NCBI RefSeq assembly: GCF_945957345.1
Contig: NZ_CAMFKW010000003.1
Coordinates: forward strand, 62,001-126,000
Reading direction: 5' to 3'
DNA from: an uncultured Allobosea sp.
Lineage (GTDB): Bacteria; Pseudomonadota; Alphaproteobacteria; Rhizobiales; Beijerinckiaceae
Length of the DNA stretch: 64,000 nt
A model generated the notes under the pieces. It saw nothing but the letters and a program-made list of their open reading frames with translations, did no database searches and had not been told where the DNA came from. Numbering within the stretch: position 1 is the first letter of the stretch; each line of letters starts with the position of its first letter. The position numbers and the translations under genes were made by a program. This document shows, one piece after another, positions 25,547 through 33,828 of this stretch.

Positions 25547-27379
25547 TCAGTACACCCGTGCCTTGGGCTTGATGTACTCGATGTCGTTGGACATCGTGTA
25601 AGTGTGCACCGGCCGGTCATCGAGCGTGATCGTGCGCTTCTCGTCGTCGATCCAGGCGAGCGTGTGCTTCATCCAGTCCTTGTCGTCGCGGTTCGGATAG
25701 TCCTCGCGGGCGTGCGCACCGCGGCTTTCCGGACGGTTCAGCGCCGAGTCCATGGTGACGACCGCCTGGGTGATCAGGTTGTCGAATTCCAGCGTCTCGA
25801 TCAGGTCGGAATTCCAGATCAGCGAGCGGTCCTTGGTTCCAACATCGGCGATGCCGTTCCAGACCTCGTGGATGAGCTTGTGACCCTCTTCCAGCGTGGC
25901 GCCCTCGCGATAGACGGCGCAGTTGTTCTGCATCGTCCGCTGCATCCGGTCGCGCAGCACCGCGGTCGGCGTGCCGCCCGCAGCGTTGCGATACTTGTCG
26001 AGGCGGGTGAGCGCGAGGTCCGAGGAACCCTTCGGCAGCTCGGGCTGCTTCTCGCCCGCCGTCACCGTGTCGGCGCAGCGCAGCCCGGCCGCGCGGCCGA
26101 AGACCACGAGGTCGATCAGCGAGTTGGAGCCGAGTCGGTTAGCGCCGTGGACGGAGACGCAGGCCGCCTCGCCGATCGCCATCAGGCCGGGCACCACCGT
26201 GTCCGGATCGCCGCCGACCTTCGTCAGCACTTCCCCGTGATAGTTCGTGGGGATGCCGCCCATGTTGTAGTGCACAGTCGGCAGGACCGGGATCGGCTCG
26301 CGGGTCACGTCGACGCCGGCGAAGATCTTGGCGCTTTCCGAGATGCCCGGCAGGCGCTCGTGCAGGATCTTCGGGTCGAGATGATCCAGATGCAGGTAGA
26401 TGTGGTCCTTGTCCTTGCCGACGCCACGGCCGGCCCGGATCTCCATCGTCATCGAGCGCGAGACGACGTCGCGCGAGGCGAGGTCCTTGGCCGAAGGGGC
26501 ATAGCGCTCCATGAAGCGCTCGCCCTCGGAATTGGTGAGGTAGCCGCCCTCGCCGCGCGCGCCTTCGGTGATCAGGCAGCCCGAGCCGTAGATGCCGGTC
26601 GGGTGGAACTGCACGAACTCCATGTCCTGCATCGGCAGGCCGGCGCGCAGCACCATGCCGCCGCCGTCGCCGGTGCAGGTATGGGCCGAGGTCGCGGAGA
26701 AATAGGCGCGGCCATAGCCGCCGGTCGCCAGGATGGTTTGCTGCGAACGGAAGCGGTGCAGTGTGCCGTCATCGAGTTTGAGCGCGATCACGCCGCGGCA
26801 ATGGCCATCCTCGTCCATGATCAGGTCGATGGCGAAGTATTCGATGAAGAACTCGGTATTGTAGCGCAGCGCCTGGCCGTAGAGCGTGTGCAGCATGGCG
26901 TGGCCGGTGCGGTCGGCCGCGGCGCAGGTGCGCTGGGCCGGCGGGCCCTCGCCGAATTCGGTGGTCATGCCGCCGAAGGGACGCTGGTAGATGCGGCCGT
27001 CCTCGGTGCGCGAGAAAGGCACGCCCCAGTGCTCGAGCTCGTAGACGGCGGCCGGTGCGTTGCGCACGAGATATTCGATGGCGTCCTGGTCGCCGAGCCA
27101 GTCCGACCCCTTCACGGTGTCGTACATGTGCCACTGCCAGGTGTCCTTGCCCATGTTGCCGAGCGAGGCGGCGACGCCGCCCTGGGCCGCGACGGTGTGC
27201 GAGCGGGTCGGGAACACCTTGGTGATGCAGGCGGTGCGCAGGCCCGCCTGCGAGCAGCCGACGGTCGCGCGAAGCCCGGCGCCGCCGGCGCCGACGACGA
27301 CGACGTCGAAGGTGTGGTCGGTGATGGGATAGGCGGTGCCGGTATAGGCCGGGACCGGACGGGACTTTGTGATCGCCAT
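25547..27379 (-). CDS. sdhA: Succinate dehydrogenase flavoprotein subunit
   Basis: 610 residues from ATG 27379, which has a GGAGG site 8 bases upstream. The reading frame extends 5 codons more but that start overlaps sdhD. The FAD-binding strand [16 protein letters not shown] is near the N-terminus. [12 protein letters not shown] holds the histidine that binds FAD covalently, and the active-site segment with [21 protein letters not shown] is present. It oxidises succinate to fumarate. Confidence 0.97.
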   Translation of the reverse strand: MAITKSRPVPAYTGTAYPITDHTFDVVVVGAGGAGLRATVGCSQAGLRTACITKVFPTRSHTVAAQGGVAASLGNMGKDTWQWHMYDTVKGSDWLGDQDAIEYLVRNAPAAVYELEHWGVPFSRTEDGRIYQRPFGGMTTEFGEGPPAQRTCAAADRTGHAMLHTLYGQALRYNTEFFIEYFAIDLIMDEDGHCRGVIALKLDDGTLHRFRSQQTILATGGYGRAYFSATSAHTCTGDGGGMVLRAGLPMQDMEFVQFHPTGIYGSGCLITEGARGEGGYLTNSEGERFMERYAPSAKDLASRDVVSRSMTMEIRAGRGVGKDKDHIYLHLDHLDPKILHERLPGISESAKIFAGVDVTREPIPVLPTVHYNMGGIPTNYHGEVLTKVGGDPDTVVPGLMAIGEAACVSVHGANRLGSNSLIDLVVFGRAAGLRCADTVTAGEKQPELPKGSSDLALTRLDKYRNAAGGTPTAVLRDRMQRTMQNNCAVYREGATLEEGHKLIHEVWNGIADVGTKDRSLIWNSDLIETLEFDNLITQAVVTMDSALNRPESRGAHAREDYPNRDDKDWMKHTLAWIDDEKRTITLDDRPVHTYTMSNDIEYIKPKARVY

Positions 27380-27383
27380 CGGA

Positions 27384-27776
27384 TCAGCCTCCAAAAGACA
27401 GCTTCAGCACCGCGTAGACGCTGGCGGCACCAACGGCGATGGCGAAGAAGGTGTTGGCCATGACGGCGAGGACCTTGGCTCCCTCGCCATGGATGTAGTC
27501 CTCGATGATGACCTGCATGCCCAGCCGCATATGGATGCAGGCCGAGAGGATGAAGAGCAACATCAGGATCGCGACGCAGGGGTTCGACAGCAGCGCGACC
27601 GCGGCCGGATAGGGCCGGCCGACCAGCGCGATGACGACGCCGATGAAGATCACCGTCAGGATGAGGTTCGAGACGGCGGTGACGCGCTGCAGCCAGAAAT
27701 GGCCGGTGCCGGACTTGGCGGAACCGAGGCCGCGGACGCGGCCGAGCGGGGTGCGCATCGAGGAATTGGACAGCAT
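27384..27776 (-). CDS. sdhD: Succinate dehydrogenase membrane anchor subunit
   Basis: 130 residues with three hydrophobic helices, as expected for SdhD. The N-terminal [21 protein letters not shown] motif precedes the first helix, and [15 protein letters not shown] in the middle supplies residues near haem b and the quinone site. It anchors the catalytic subunits in the inner membrane. It sits 11 bases after sdhC and 4 before sdhA. Confidence 0.93.
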   Translation of the reverse strand: MLSNSSMRTPLGRVRGLGSAKSGTGHFWLQRVTAVSNLILTVIFIGVVIALVGRPYPAAVALLSNPCVAILMLLFILSACIHMRLGMQVIIEDYIHGEGAKVLAVMANTFFAIAVGAASVYAVLKLSFGG

Positions 27777-27787
27777 GGCGCAGCTCC

Positions 27788-28183
27788 TCAGCGCAGGACC
27801 AGGGCGACGATCCAGACCAGGACCGTCAGGCTCACCGAGGCGACGAGCGTGAACTTCGCCATGTTCATTCGGGTCTCGGAGTCATAGCCCTTGCCCATGT
27901 CCCAGACGAAATGCCTCAAGCCCCCGCACATGTGGTGGATCAGCGAGAAGCTGTAGAGGAAGAGTACGAGCCGGCCGAGGAAGGAGCCGGCGATCGCCTG
28001 CGCCGTATCAAAGGCGGCGGGGCCGGACGCGGCCGCGACCAGCCAGGCGGCGATCAGCACCGTGCCGATATAGAGCCCCGTGCCGGTGACGCGGTGGGCG
28101 ACGGACATCGCCATCGTCCAGGACCACCGATAGATCTGCAGGTGGGGCGAAAGCGGGCGAGCTGCGGGCTTGACCTCGGCCAA
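27788..28183 (-). CDS. sdhC: Succinate dehydrogenase cytochrome b556 subunit
   Basis: 131 residues from a TTG at 28183, with a GGAG site 7 bases upstream. The longer ATG-started frame (to 28237) adds a tail unlike the family, whereas this start gives the usual AEVKPAARPLSPHLQIY beginning. The SPHLQIYRWSWTMAMSVAHR signature and HMCGGLRHFVWD, with the haem-ligand histidine, identify SdhC. Three membrane helices. First gene of sdhCDAB. Confidence 0.93.
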   Translation of the reverse strand: MAEVKPAARPLSPHLQIYRWSWTMAMSVAHRVTGTGLYIGTVLIAAWLVAAASGPAAFDTAQAIAGSFLGRLVLFLYSFSLIHHMCGGLRHFVWDMGKGYDSETRMNMAKFTLVASVSLTVLVWIVALVLR

Positions 28184-28340
28184 TATCGTTCTCCGATCAA
28201 GCGGTCCCTCGACAAGGACGGACCCATTTGGGATCATTCTAGAGTGACTGGTTGTCTAACGAAACCGTTCCGGCGCTGCAATGCGGCATCGGCAGAACAA
28301 AGTTACAGATTCTGAAAATCGTCATTTTGTTACGAAAACG
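28184..28340 (-). promoter_or_regulatory. Upstream region of sdhCDAB
   Basis: 157 bp between sdhC and the end of mch, AT-rich compared with its surroundings. A TAGAAT hexamer on the minus strand (28236-28241) is a possible -10 box about 50 bases before the sdhC start. No convincing -35 box at proper spacing was found. mch reads into this region. Confidence 0.3.
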
Positions 28341-29402
28341 TTAGCGCGGCAGCACTGCCCAATAGTCGAAATCTAGGATCACGCTCGGATCGTACTGGTC
28401 ACCCGCCTTCAGCGGGTAGTCACCACAGGGCCGGTTCTTGGTCGCGACCAGCCGGAGTCGGAGCGCGCCGATATCGCTGCGCCCCGGAATCTCGGCGCTG
28501 CCCAGAACTTCGCTCCAGGCATAGACCGTGTCGCCGGCGAAGAGCGGCGCGACGTGGCGCCCGCCATTGATTGCGGCGATGTGGAAAGCATTGCCGAGCC
28601 CGTTGAAGGACAGCGCCCGCGCCAGGCTGATGACATGGCCGCCATAGATCAGGCGCTTGCCGAAGCGGGTCCCCTGCGCTGCATGGGCGTCGAAATGCAC
28701 CCGCGCCGTGTTCTGGTAGAGCCTCGTGGCAAGCTGGTGCTCCGCCTCCTCGACGGTCATGCCGTCGACATGGTCGATCCGCTCGCCGACAGCATAGTCG
28801 GCCCAGCGGAAGGGCGAGCCGGCCAGCGCATCGTCGTAAGCCGCGAGTTCGATCCGGGGGCAGCCCTCGCCGAGCTGCTCCGGCAGCACGGCCTTGGCCA
28901 GCTCCGGCACCTGCTCGGCATGGGCCGGCGTGCCGGGCTCGCGCTTGCGCACCAGTACCCAGCGCGCATAGCTCAGCACGATCTCGCCGCGCTGGTTGCG
29001 GCCGATCGAGCGGACATAGACGATGCCGGCATCGCCCGCCGAGGTCTGCTTCAGCCCGATCACCTCGGAGGTGGTAGAGAGCGTATCACCCGGATAGACC
29101 GGTTTGAGGAAGCGCCCGTCGGCATAGCCGAGATTGGCGACAGCATTCAGCGAGACATCCGGCACGGTCTTGCCGAAGACGATGTGGAACACCAGAAGAT
29201 CGTCGATCGGCGCGGTGGGATAGCCGATCGCGCTCGCGAAAGCGTCCGATGACTGCACAGCAAAGCGCGAGCCGTAGAGCGCCGAGTAGAGCGCGGCGTC
29301 GCCAGCCCGGACCGTGCGCGGCGTCGCATGGACGATGCTGTCGCCGAGGTGGAAATCCTCGAAGAAACGGCCGGAACTGGTCTTGGGGCTAGAGCCGGGC
29401 AT
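28341..29402 (-). CDS. mch: Mesaconyl-CoA hydratase (beta-methylmalyl-CoA dehydratase), MaoC-type
   Basis: 353 residues from the ATG at 29402. The frame is open 24 codons upstream, but the conserved protein begins at KTSSGRFFEDFHLGDSI. Two MaoC-like hot-dog domains follow (about 10-170 and 200-350). ALYGSRFAVQSSDAFA, DDLLVFHIVFGKTVPDVSLN and NLGYADGRFLKPVYPGDT are closely like Mch of the ethylmalonyl-CoA pathway. It hydrates mesaconyl-CoA to beta-methylmalyl-CoA, which a malyl-CoA lyase then splits to glyoxylate and propionyl-CoA during growth on acetate or C1 compounds. A CoA-lyase family gene lies at 31338. Confidence 0.82.
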   Translation of the reverse strand: MPGSSPKTSSGRFFEDFHLGDSIVHATPRTVRAGDAALYSALYGSRFAVQSSDAFASAIGYPTAPIDDLLVFHIVFGKTVPDVSLNAVANLGYADGRFLKPVYPGDTLSTTSEVIGLKQTSAGDAGIVYVRSIGRNQRGEIVLSYARWVLVRKREPGTPAHAEQVPELAKAVLPEQLGEGCPRIELAAYDDALAGSPFRWADYAVGERIDHVDGMTVEEAEHQLATRLYQNTARVHFDAHAAQGTRFGKRLIYGGHVISLARALSFNGLGNAFHIAAINGGRHVAPLFAGDTVYAWSEVLGSAEIPGRSDIGALRLRLVATKNRPCGDYPLKAGDQYDPSVILDFDYWAVLPR

Positions 29403-29476
29403 ATATCGCCTCCTGATCGCAGACGAGTTTGCGTTGCAACCAGGGGCGGCGTCCAGCCCCGACGAAAGCCGCAATG

Positions 29477-31189
29477 TCAGCTCACGATCGCAGCCAGCTT
29501 CGCCAAGTCGACATTCGCGCCGCAGACGAGAACGCCGAGCCGCTCACCCTTCGCCGGCTTGTAGGCGCCGCAGAGCAGCGCGCCCAGCGCCGCCGCCCCG
29601 CCGGGCTCGACCGCAAGGCGGAAATCGCGCCAGAGCAGCGCTTGCGCTTCCGTGATCGCCGCATCCGGCACCAGCGCCACATGATCGACGCTGTCCTTCG
29701 TCACGTCATAGACGAGCTGGCCGACATTGCGGGCGCCCAGCGAATCCGCCGCCACCGAGGCAACCTTGACCTCGACCGGCCCCTTCGCATCCAGCGCTGC
29801 CTGCAAGGCGCGCGAGCCTTCCGGCTCGACGCCGACGACCTTGACCTTGCTGCCCGCGAACCAGCTGGCGATACCTGAGATCAGGCCGCCGCCGCCGACC
29901 GCGACGAGCACGGTGTCGAGATCGGGCTCCTGCAAATCCCATTCACGGCCGAGCGTGCCCTGGCCGGCGATGGTCTCCGCGGCGGCGAAGGGATGAATCT
30001 TGAGCGCGCCGGTCTCCGCGACGAAACGGTCGCAGGCCGCCTGCGCGTCGTCATATTGCGCGCCGCCGACCACGACATCGGCACCGAAGCGCTTGATCGC
30101 CTCAATCTTGGCCGCAGGCGAGATCTCCGGCACGAAGATCGTCGCCTTCACGCCACGCTTCATCGCGGCATAGGCCACCGCCGCGCCATGGTTGCCGCCG
30201 GATGCCGCGGAGATGCCAGCCGGCGGCACCGGCAGCGAGAGCAGATTGTTGAAGGCGCCGCGCGTCTTGAACGAGCCGGCATGCTGCAGGCATTCGAGCT
30301 TGAGCGAGATATCCGCCGCGGAGCCGAAAGCGCCCGTGCCCAATCGCATCACGGGCGTGACGCGGGCATGGCCGGCGATGCGCCCCGCCGCTTCCTCGAT
30401 CATCGGACGGGTGACGGGGCGTGCGCTCATGACGATATCCTGACGAGGCTCGGAGACCGGACGATAAGTCCAGATCGCAATCGGAAGTCCGTGGCTATCG
30501 CGTCCCGGCGGATCGGGGAAGGGCCGTCCGCGCCCAGCGGCAATGTGCCGGGCGACGACCAAGGCTGCCAGCGCGTCGAGCAGATCGTCAACGCCTGCCC
30601 CGCGCGGAGGGCGTGAGTTCGCCGCCTCGGCCGGAATGCCGGCCGCCATCAGCAGACCGCGGCGCTCGGCGAGCCCTTCGGGATTGACCACGCCCTTGAT
30701 CTTCTTGGGGTGGAGTAGCGGCGCGCCTCGCATCGTCCGGAACGCAAGCTCGGGATGGATCTCGTATACGCGTTCGCGCAGACCGAACTCAGATCGCAGC
30801 AACCCGTCGATCTCACGGATCTTCGGGAACAGGTGAAAACCCTGTTTTGAGACCTTGCGCGGCGGGTCGGAGGCCGCGAAAGCCAGTGCGCACGCCTCCC
30901 AATAATCGGTCGCTTCGACCGCCCGACGCGCCGGGATCGAAAACACCGAGGATTGCCTGTCTCCCAGCAGCGCCCGCACAGCCTGCTCAGGCCCACGCCC
31001 GGAACCCTGCACCCGGTCCGGCAGGCCGATCGGCATGTCCACCGCGACCAGGCCCGGCACGATCTCGCCCGCGAACAGATCGGTAAAGCGCGGCACCACA
31101 CGGACCACCGGCGCGGTCTTCCCGTCATCGGACGCGATGGCGACGATCCAACCACCCTTGCAGCCATCGACCCCGGCCAGCCACGCCAT
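29477..31189 (-). CDS. DUF429 protein fused in frame to a threonine/serine dehydratase
   Basis: 570 residues with no stop between two normally separate proteins. Start ATG 31189 has GGAGG 8 bases upstream. Residues about 1-250 are a DUF429 domain (predicted RNase H-like; GVDGCKGGWIVAI, VDMPIGLPD, SVFSIPARRA, GVDDLLDALAALVVA). The remaining 317 are a fold-type II PLP enzyme: lysine in GSFKTRGAF, phosphate loop ASGGNHGAA, glycine turn VGGGGLISGI. Its reaction would be threonine to 2-oxobutyrate plus ammonia, or serine to pyruvate. ATG 30430 with its own AGGA site can start the dehydratase alone, so the DUF429 gene may simply have lost its stop codon. Confidence 0.8.
   Translation of the reverse strand: MAWLAGVDGCKGGWIVAIASDDGKTAPVVRVVPRFTDLFAGEIVPGLVAVDMPIGLPDRVQGSGRGPEQAVRALLGDRQSSVFSIPARRAVEATDYWEACALAFAASDPPRKVSKQGFHLFPKIREIDGLLRSEFGLRERVYEIHPELAFRTMRGAPLLHPKKIKGVVNPEGLAERRGLLMAAGIPAEAANSRPPRGAGVDDLLDALAALVVARHIAAGRGRPFPDPPGRDSHGLPIAIWTYRPVSEPRQDIVMSARPVTRPMIEEAAGRIAGHARVTPVMRLGTGAFGSAADISLKLECLQHAGSFKTRGAFNNLLSLPVPPAGISAASGGNHGAAVAYAAMKRGVKATIFVPEISPAAKIEAIKRFGADVVVGGAQYDDAQAACDRFVAETGALKIHPFAAAETIAGQGTLGREWDLQEPDLDTVLVAVGGGGLISGIASWFAGSKVKVVGVEPEGSRALQAALDAKGPVEVKVASVAADSLGARNVGQLVYDVTKDSVDHVALVPDAAITEAQALLWRDFRLAVEPGGAAALGALLCGAYKPAKGERLGVLVCGANVDLAKLAAIVS
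30428..30442 (-). promoter_or_regulatory. Internal ribosome site and start for the dehydratase half
   Basis: Reading the minus strand, CAGGATATCGTCATG places AGGA (30441-30438) 7 bases before ATG (30430-30428), exactly where the stand-alone dehydratase homology begins (MSARPVTRP). It suggests that the dehydratase is, or recently was, translated as a separate 317-residue protein. Confidence 0.5.
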
Positions 31190-31257
31190 CCCCATTTCCT
31201 CCGCCTTTCGCAGCGCTGGCATTGCATCTGCGTTGGTCTACTGTGCAGCGCAGCACC

Positions 31258-31306
31258 AAAGCATTTTCAAGCGAAGTGGACCCCGGCTCGCGTGAAGAAA
31301 TTGCAA
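31258..31306. repeat. Copy of a dispersed palindromic intergenic repeat
   Basis: The stretch with GCATTTTCAAGCGAAGTGG, then CGGCTCGCGTGAAGAAATTGC, forms an imperfect dyad (GCATTTTC against GAAATTGC at the ends). Sequences of the form GCATTTTC...GCGAAGTGG...CGGTTCGCGTGAAGAAAATGC recur many times in Hyphomicrobiales genomes (recalled knowledge, not checked). It lies between the divergent DUF429-dehydratase and CoA-lyase genes. Confidence 0.55.
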
Positions 31307-31337
31307 GAGCTACAGCCGGCCCGTGTCAGGAGAGACC

Positions 31338-32213
31338 ATGAGCACGATACGCCCCCGCCGCAGCGCCCTCTACATGCCCGGCTCGAACGCCCGCGCGCTC
31401 GAAAAGGCCCGCGAGATCGCGGCCGATGTGATGATCCTCGACCTCGAAGACGCTGTCGCCCCTGAGGCGAAAGCTGAAGCGCGCGCGCGCGTCTGCGCCG
31501 CGGTGAAGGCCGGCGGCTATGGCAGGCGCGAGCTGGTGATCCGCGTCAACGGCGTCGGGACACCCTGGTTCGCTGATGATCTCGCCGCCGCAGCCGAGGC
31601 CAAGCCGCAGGCGATCCTGATCCCGAAGGTCTCAAGCCCCGAGACGCTGCACGAGGTCGGCCATCAATTGAATGGTCTCTGGGCCGACGCCTCGATCGCC
31701 GTGTGGGCCATGATCGAGACGCCGCTCGCCATCCTGGATGTCGAGCGCATCGCCCGTGCCGCCCGCGATCCCGTGACGCGGCTCGCCTGTTTCGTGATGG
31801 GCACCAACGACCTCGCCAAGGAAACCCGTGCCCGCTTCGTGCCCGGCCGCGCGCCGATGCTGCCCTGGCTGACCAGCGCGCTGCTCGCTGCCCGCGCCCA
31901 TGGCATCGACATCCTCGACGGCGTCTATAACGACATCAAGGACGAGGCCGGCTTCCTGGCCGAATGCAAGCAGGGCCGCGATCTCGGCTTCGACGGCCGC
32001 ACCCTGATCCATCCCTCGCAGGTCACGGTGGCCAATGCGGTCTTCGCCCCCGACGAGACCGAGCTGACCAAGGCCCGCGCCGTCATCGCCGCTTTCGACT
32101 TGCCGGAGAATGCGGGCAAGGGCGCGATCCAGCTCGACGGCCGCATGGTCGAACTGCTGCATGCCGAGATGGCAAGGCGGACGGTGGCGCTGGCGGACGC
32201 GATCGCGGCCTGA
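31338..32213 (+). CDS. HpcH/HpaI-family CoA ester lyase (malyl-CoA lyase or malyl-CoA thioesterase type)
   Basis: 291 residues from ATG 31338, with AGGAGA 4-5 bases upstream. The TIM-barrel features RRSALYMPGSNARALEKA, ADVMILDLEDAVAP (metal-binding Asp/Glu), AMIETPLAILDVERIA and GRTLIHPSQV are those of the CitE/Mcl family. Members cleave malyl-CoA or beta-methylmalyl-CoA, or, as Mcl2, hydrolyse (3S)-malyl-CoA to malate. mch nearby suggests a role in the ethylmalonyl-CoA pathway. Lyase and thioesterase cannot be separated by eye, though the length is nearer Mcl2. Confidence 0.85.
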   Translation: MSTIRPRRSALYMPGSNARALEKAREIAADVMILDLEDAVAPEAKAEARARVCAAVKAGGYGRRELVIRVNGVGTPWFADDLAAAAEAKPQAILIPKVSSPETLHEVGHQLNGLWADASIAVWAMIETPLAILDVERIARAARDPVTRLACFVMGTNDLAKETRARFVPGRAPMLPWLTSALLAARAHGIDILDGVYNDIKDEAGFLAECKQGRDLGFDGRTLIHPSQVTVANAVFAPDETELTKARAVIAAFDLPENAGKGAIQLDGRMVELLHAEMARRTVALADAIAA

Positions 32214-32240
32214 GGGCTATCTCGCTTCCGGAAGGCGAGT

Positions 32241-32373
32241 GTCATCCCGTGCGCGTCGCGGCGCGAAGTGCCGCTGCGCAGACACGGGATCGCGTGACCG
32301 GCAGGCGCCCCTATCTGAAGACGGTCCCGCATCTGCGCAGCAGCACTGCGTGCCGCAGCGCGTGCGGGATGAC
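32241..32373. repeat. Long imperfect inverted repeat, copy B of a dispersed element
   Basis: A 55-base left arm (32241-32295) and right arm (32319-32373) pair at 43 positions around a 23-base centre. Both ends read GTCATCCCG outward to inward. The right arm, read on the minus strand, matches the left arm of the element at 24581 almost base for base (GCGCTGCGGCAC, then GCTGCTGCGCAGATGCGGGA). It lies between the convergent CoA-lyase and ppa genes. Confidence 0.75.
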
Positions 32374-32410
32374 ACCCTTCGTCAACGCAGGTGACGGCTG
32401 CCGCAGGCAC

Positions 32411-32950
32411 TCAGCCCTTCTTCTCTGCCTTCGCCCGGTCGATCGCCTCGACGATCAGCTTCTTGGCCATGGCGGCGTCGCCCCAGCCCTTGAGCTTCAC
32501 CCACTTGCCCGGCTCCAGATCCTTGTAGTGCTCGAAGAAGTGCTGGATCTGGTCGAGCGTGATCTGCGGCAGATCGGTGTAGTTGTGCACGTTCTCGTAG
32601 CGCTTGGTCAGCTTCGGCACCGGCACGGCGATGATCTTCTCGTCGCCGCCGCCCTCGTCCTCCATCAGCATCACGCCGATCGGACGCACCGCGATATAAG
32701 AGCCGGGCACCAGCGGGCGCGTATTGGCGACCAGAACGTCGCAAGGGTCGCCGTCTTCCGAAAGCGTATGCGGGATGAAGCCGTAGTTTCCGGGATAGCG
32801 CATCGGCGTATAGAGGAAACGGTCGACGAAGAGCGTGCCGGCCTCCTTGTCCATCTCGTACTTGATCGGCTCGCCCCCGATCGCCACTTCGATCAGGACA
32901 TTGACTTCTTCGGGCGGGTTCTTGCCGATGGAGATGGCGTCGATGCGCAT
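32411..32950 (-). CDS. ppa: Inorganic pyrophosphatase
   Basis: 179 residues from ATG 32950, the typical length of family I enzymes. An upstream in-frame extension lacks homology. [21 protein letters not shown] near the start, [14 protein letters not shown] and the metal-binding DGDPCDVLV identify the family. It hydrolyses cytoplasmic pyrophosphate to phosphate and so drives biosynthetic reactions. It is a single gene, convergent with the CoA-lyase and divergent from the phosphatase-like gene. Confidence 0.96.
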   Translation of the reverse strand: MRIDAISIGKNPPEEVNVLIEVAIGGEPIKYEMDKEAGTLFVDRFLYTPMRYPGNYGFIPHTLSEDGDPCDVLVANTRPLVPGSYIAVRPIGVMLMEDEGGGDEKIIAVPVPKLTKRYENVHNYTDLPQITLDQIQHFFEHYKDLEPGKWVKLKGWGDAAMAKKLIVEAIDRAKAEKKG

Positions 32951-33114
32951 GCTGGAACCTGTCGCTTGGGAATTTTGCCGGGCCTTATGCAAGTTCGCGG
33001 CGAAAAGTCCAACCCCTTCCGCCATGATTGGTCATCAGACGATTTGCGCAGGCGCGCCCGCGCTGCTATCCGGCGCCCCATGAACAGCCCCGAGATCAGG
33101 CCGTGCTGAGCCGC

Positions 33115-33825
33115 ATGCGCCCCGACGAAGAGCGCTATGCCCGCCGCATGGCCCGCATCGCCCGCTGGGACCGGCCGATCGAAGGGCGCGGCCAGCGCCT
33201 GCGCGCCTGGGCCAATATGATCTTGGTCGACCACGGCATCTTCCGGCTCGCCTATCTCAATGCGCACCGCGTCACCCCGCGGCTCTGGCGCTCGGCCCAG
33301 CCGGCACCCGGCCAGATCGCGGCCTTCGCCCGAAAGGGCGTGAAAACCATCGTCAATCTGCGCGGCGGGCGTGAGCACGGCTCCTGGCCGCTACAGAAGG
33401 AAGCCTGCGAGCGCCACGGCATCCAACTCGTCGATTTCGTGCTGCGCTCGCGCGGCGCCCCGGACCGCAAGACCATTCTCGGCGCCAAGGCCTTCTTCGA
33501 GAGCCTCGACGAGCCCGCCCTGGTGCATTGCAAGTCCGGCGCCGATCGGGCCGGCTTCTTCTCGGCGCTCTATCTGCTCGTCCATGAAGGGCGTCCGCTC
33601 GACGAGGCCATGCGCCAGCTCGCGCTGCGCTACGGCCATTTCCGCTTCGCCAAGACCGGTATCCTCGACGCCTTTTTCGAGGCCTATCGCCGCGAGGGCG
33701 AAGTGAAGGGTATCCCCTTCCTGGATTGGGTCGCCACGATCTACGATCCCGAGCGGCTGGAGCGTGAGTTCAAGCCCGGGCTGTTCTCGTCGCTCATCGC
33801 CGACAGGCTGATCCGGCGCGAATAG
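33115..33825 (+). CDS. Dual-specificity/tyrosine phosphatase-like protein
   Basis: 236 residues from ATG 33115. GTG 33103 would add 4 residues, and neither start has a strong ribosome site. The P-loop HCKSGADRAG (138-147) is the HCxxGxxR signature of cysteine-dependent phosphatases. LWRSAQPAPGQIAAFARKGVKTIVNLRGG matches bacterial members of this family, which dephosphorylate proteins, phospholipids or inositol phosphates. There is no secretion signal. It converges with the flippase gene, 3 bases away. Confidence 0.85.
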   Translation: MRPDEERYARRMARIARWDRPIEGRGQRLRAWANMILVDHGIFRLAYLNAHRVTPRLWRSAQPAPGQIAAFARKGVKTIVNLRGGREHGSWPLQKEACERHGIQLVDFVLRSRGAPDRKTILGAKAFFESLDEPALVHCKSGADRAGFFSALYLLVHEGRPLDEAMRQLALRYGHFRFAKTGILDAFFEAYRREGEVKGIPFLDWVATIYDPERLEREFKPGLFSSLIADRLIRRE

Positions 33826-33828
33826 CCC

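Noticed and set aside
24848..27463. Long + strand ORF (871 codons) opposite sdhAB
   Set aside because: Shadow of sdhA and sdhB, which have full domain and cluster motifs on the minus strand.
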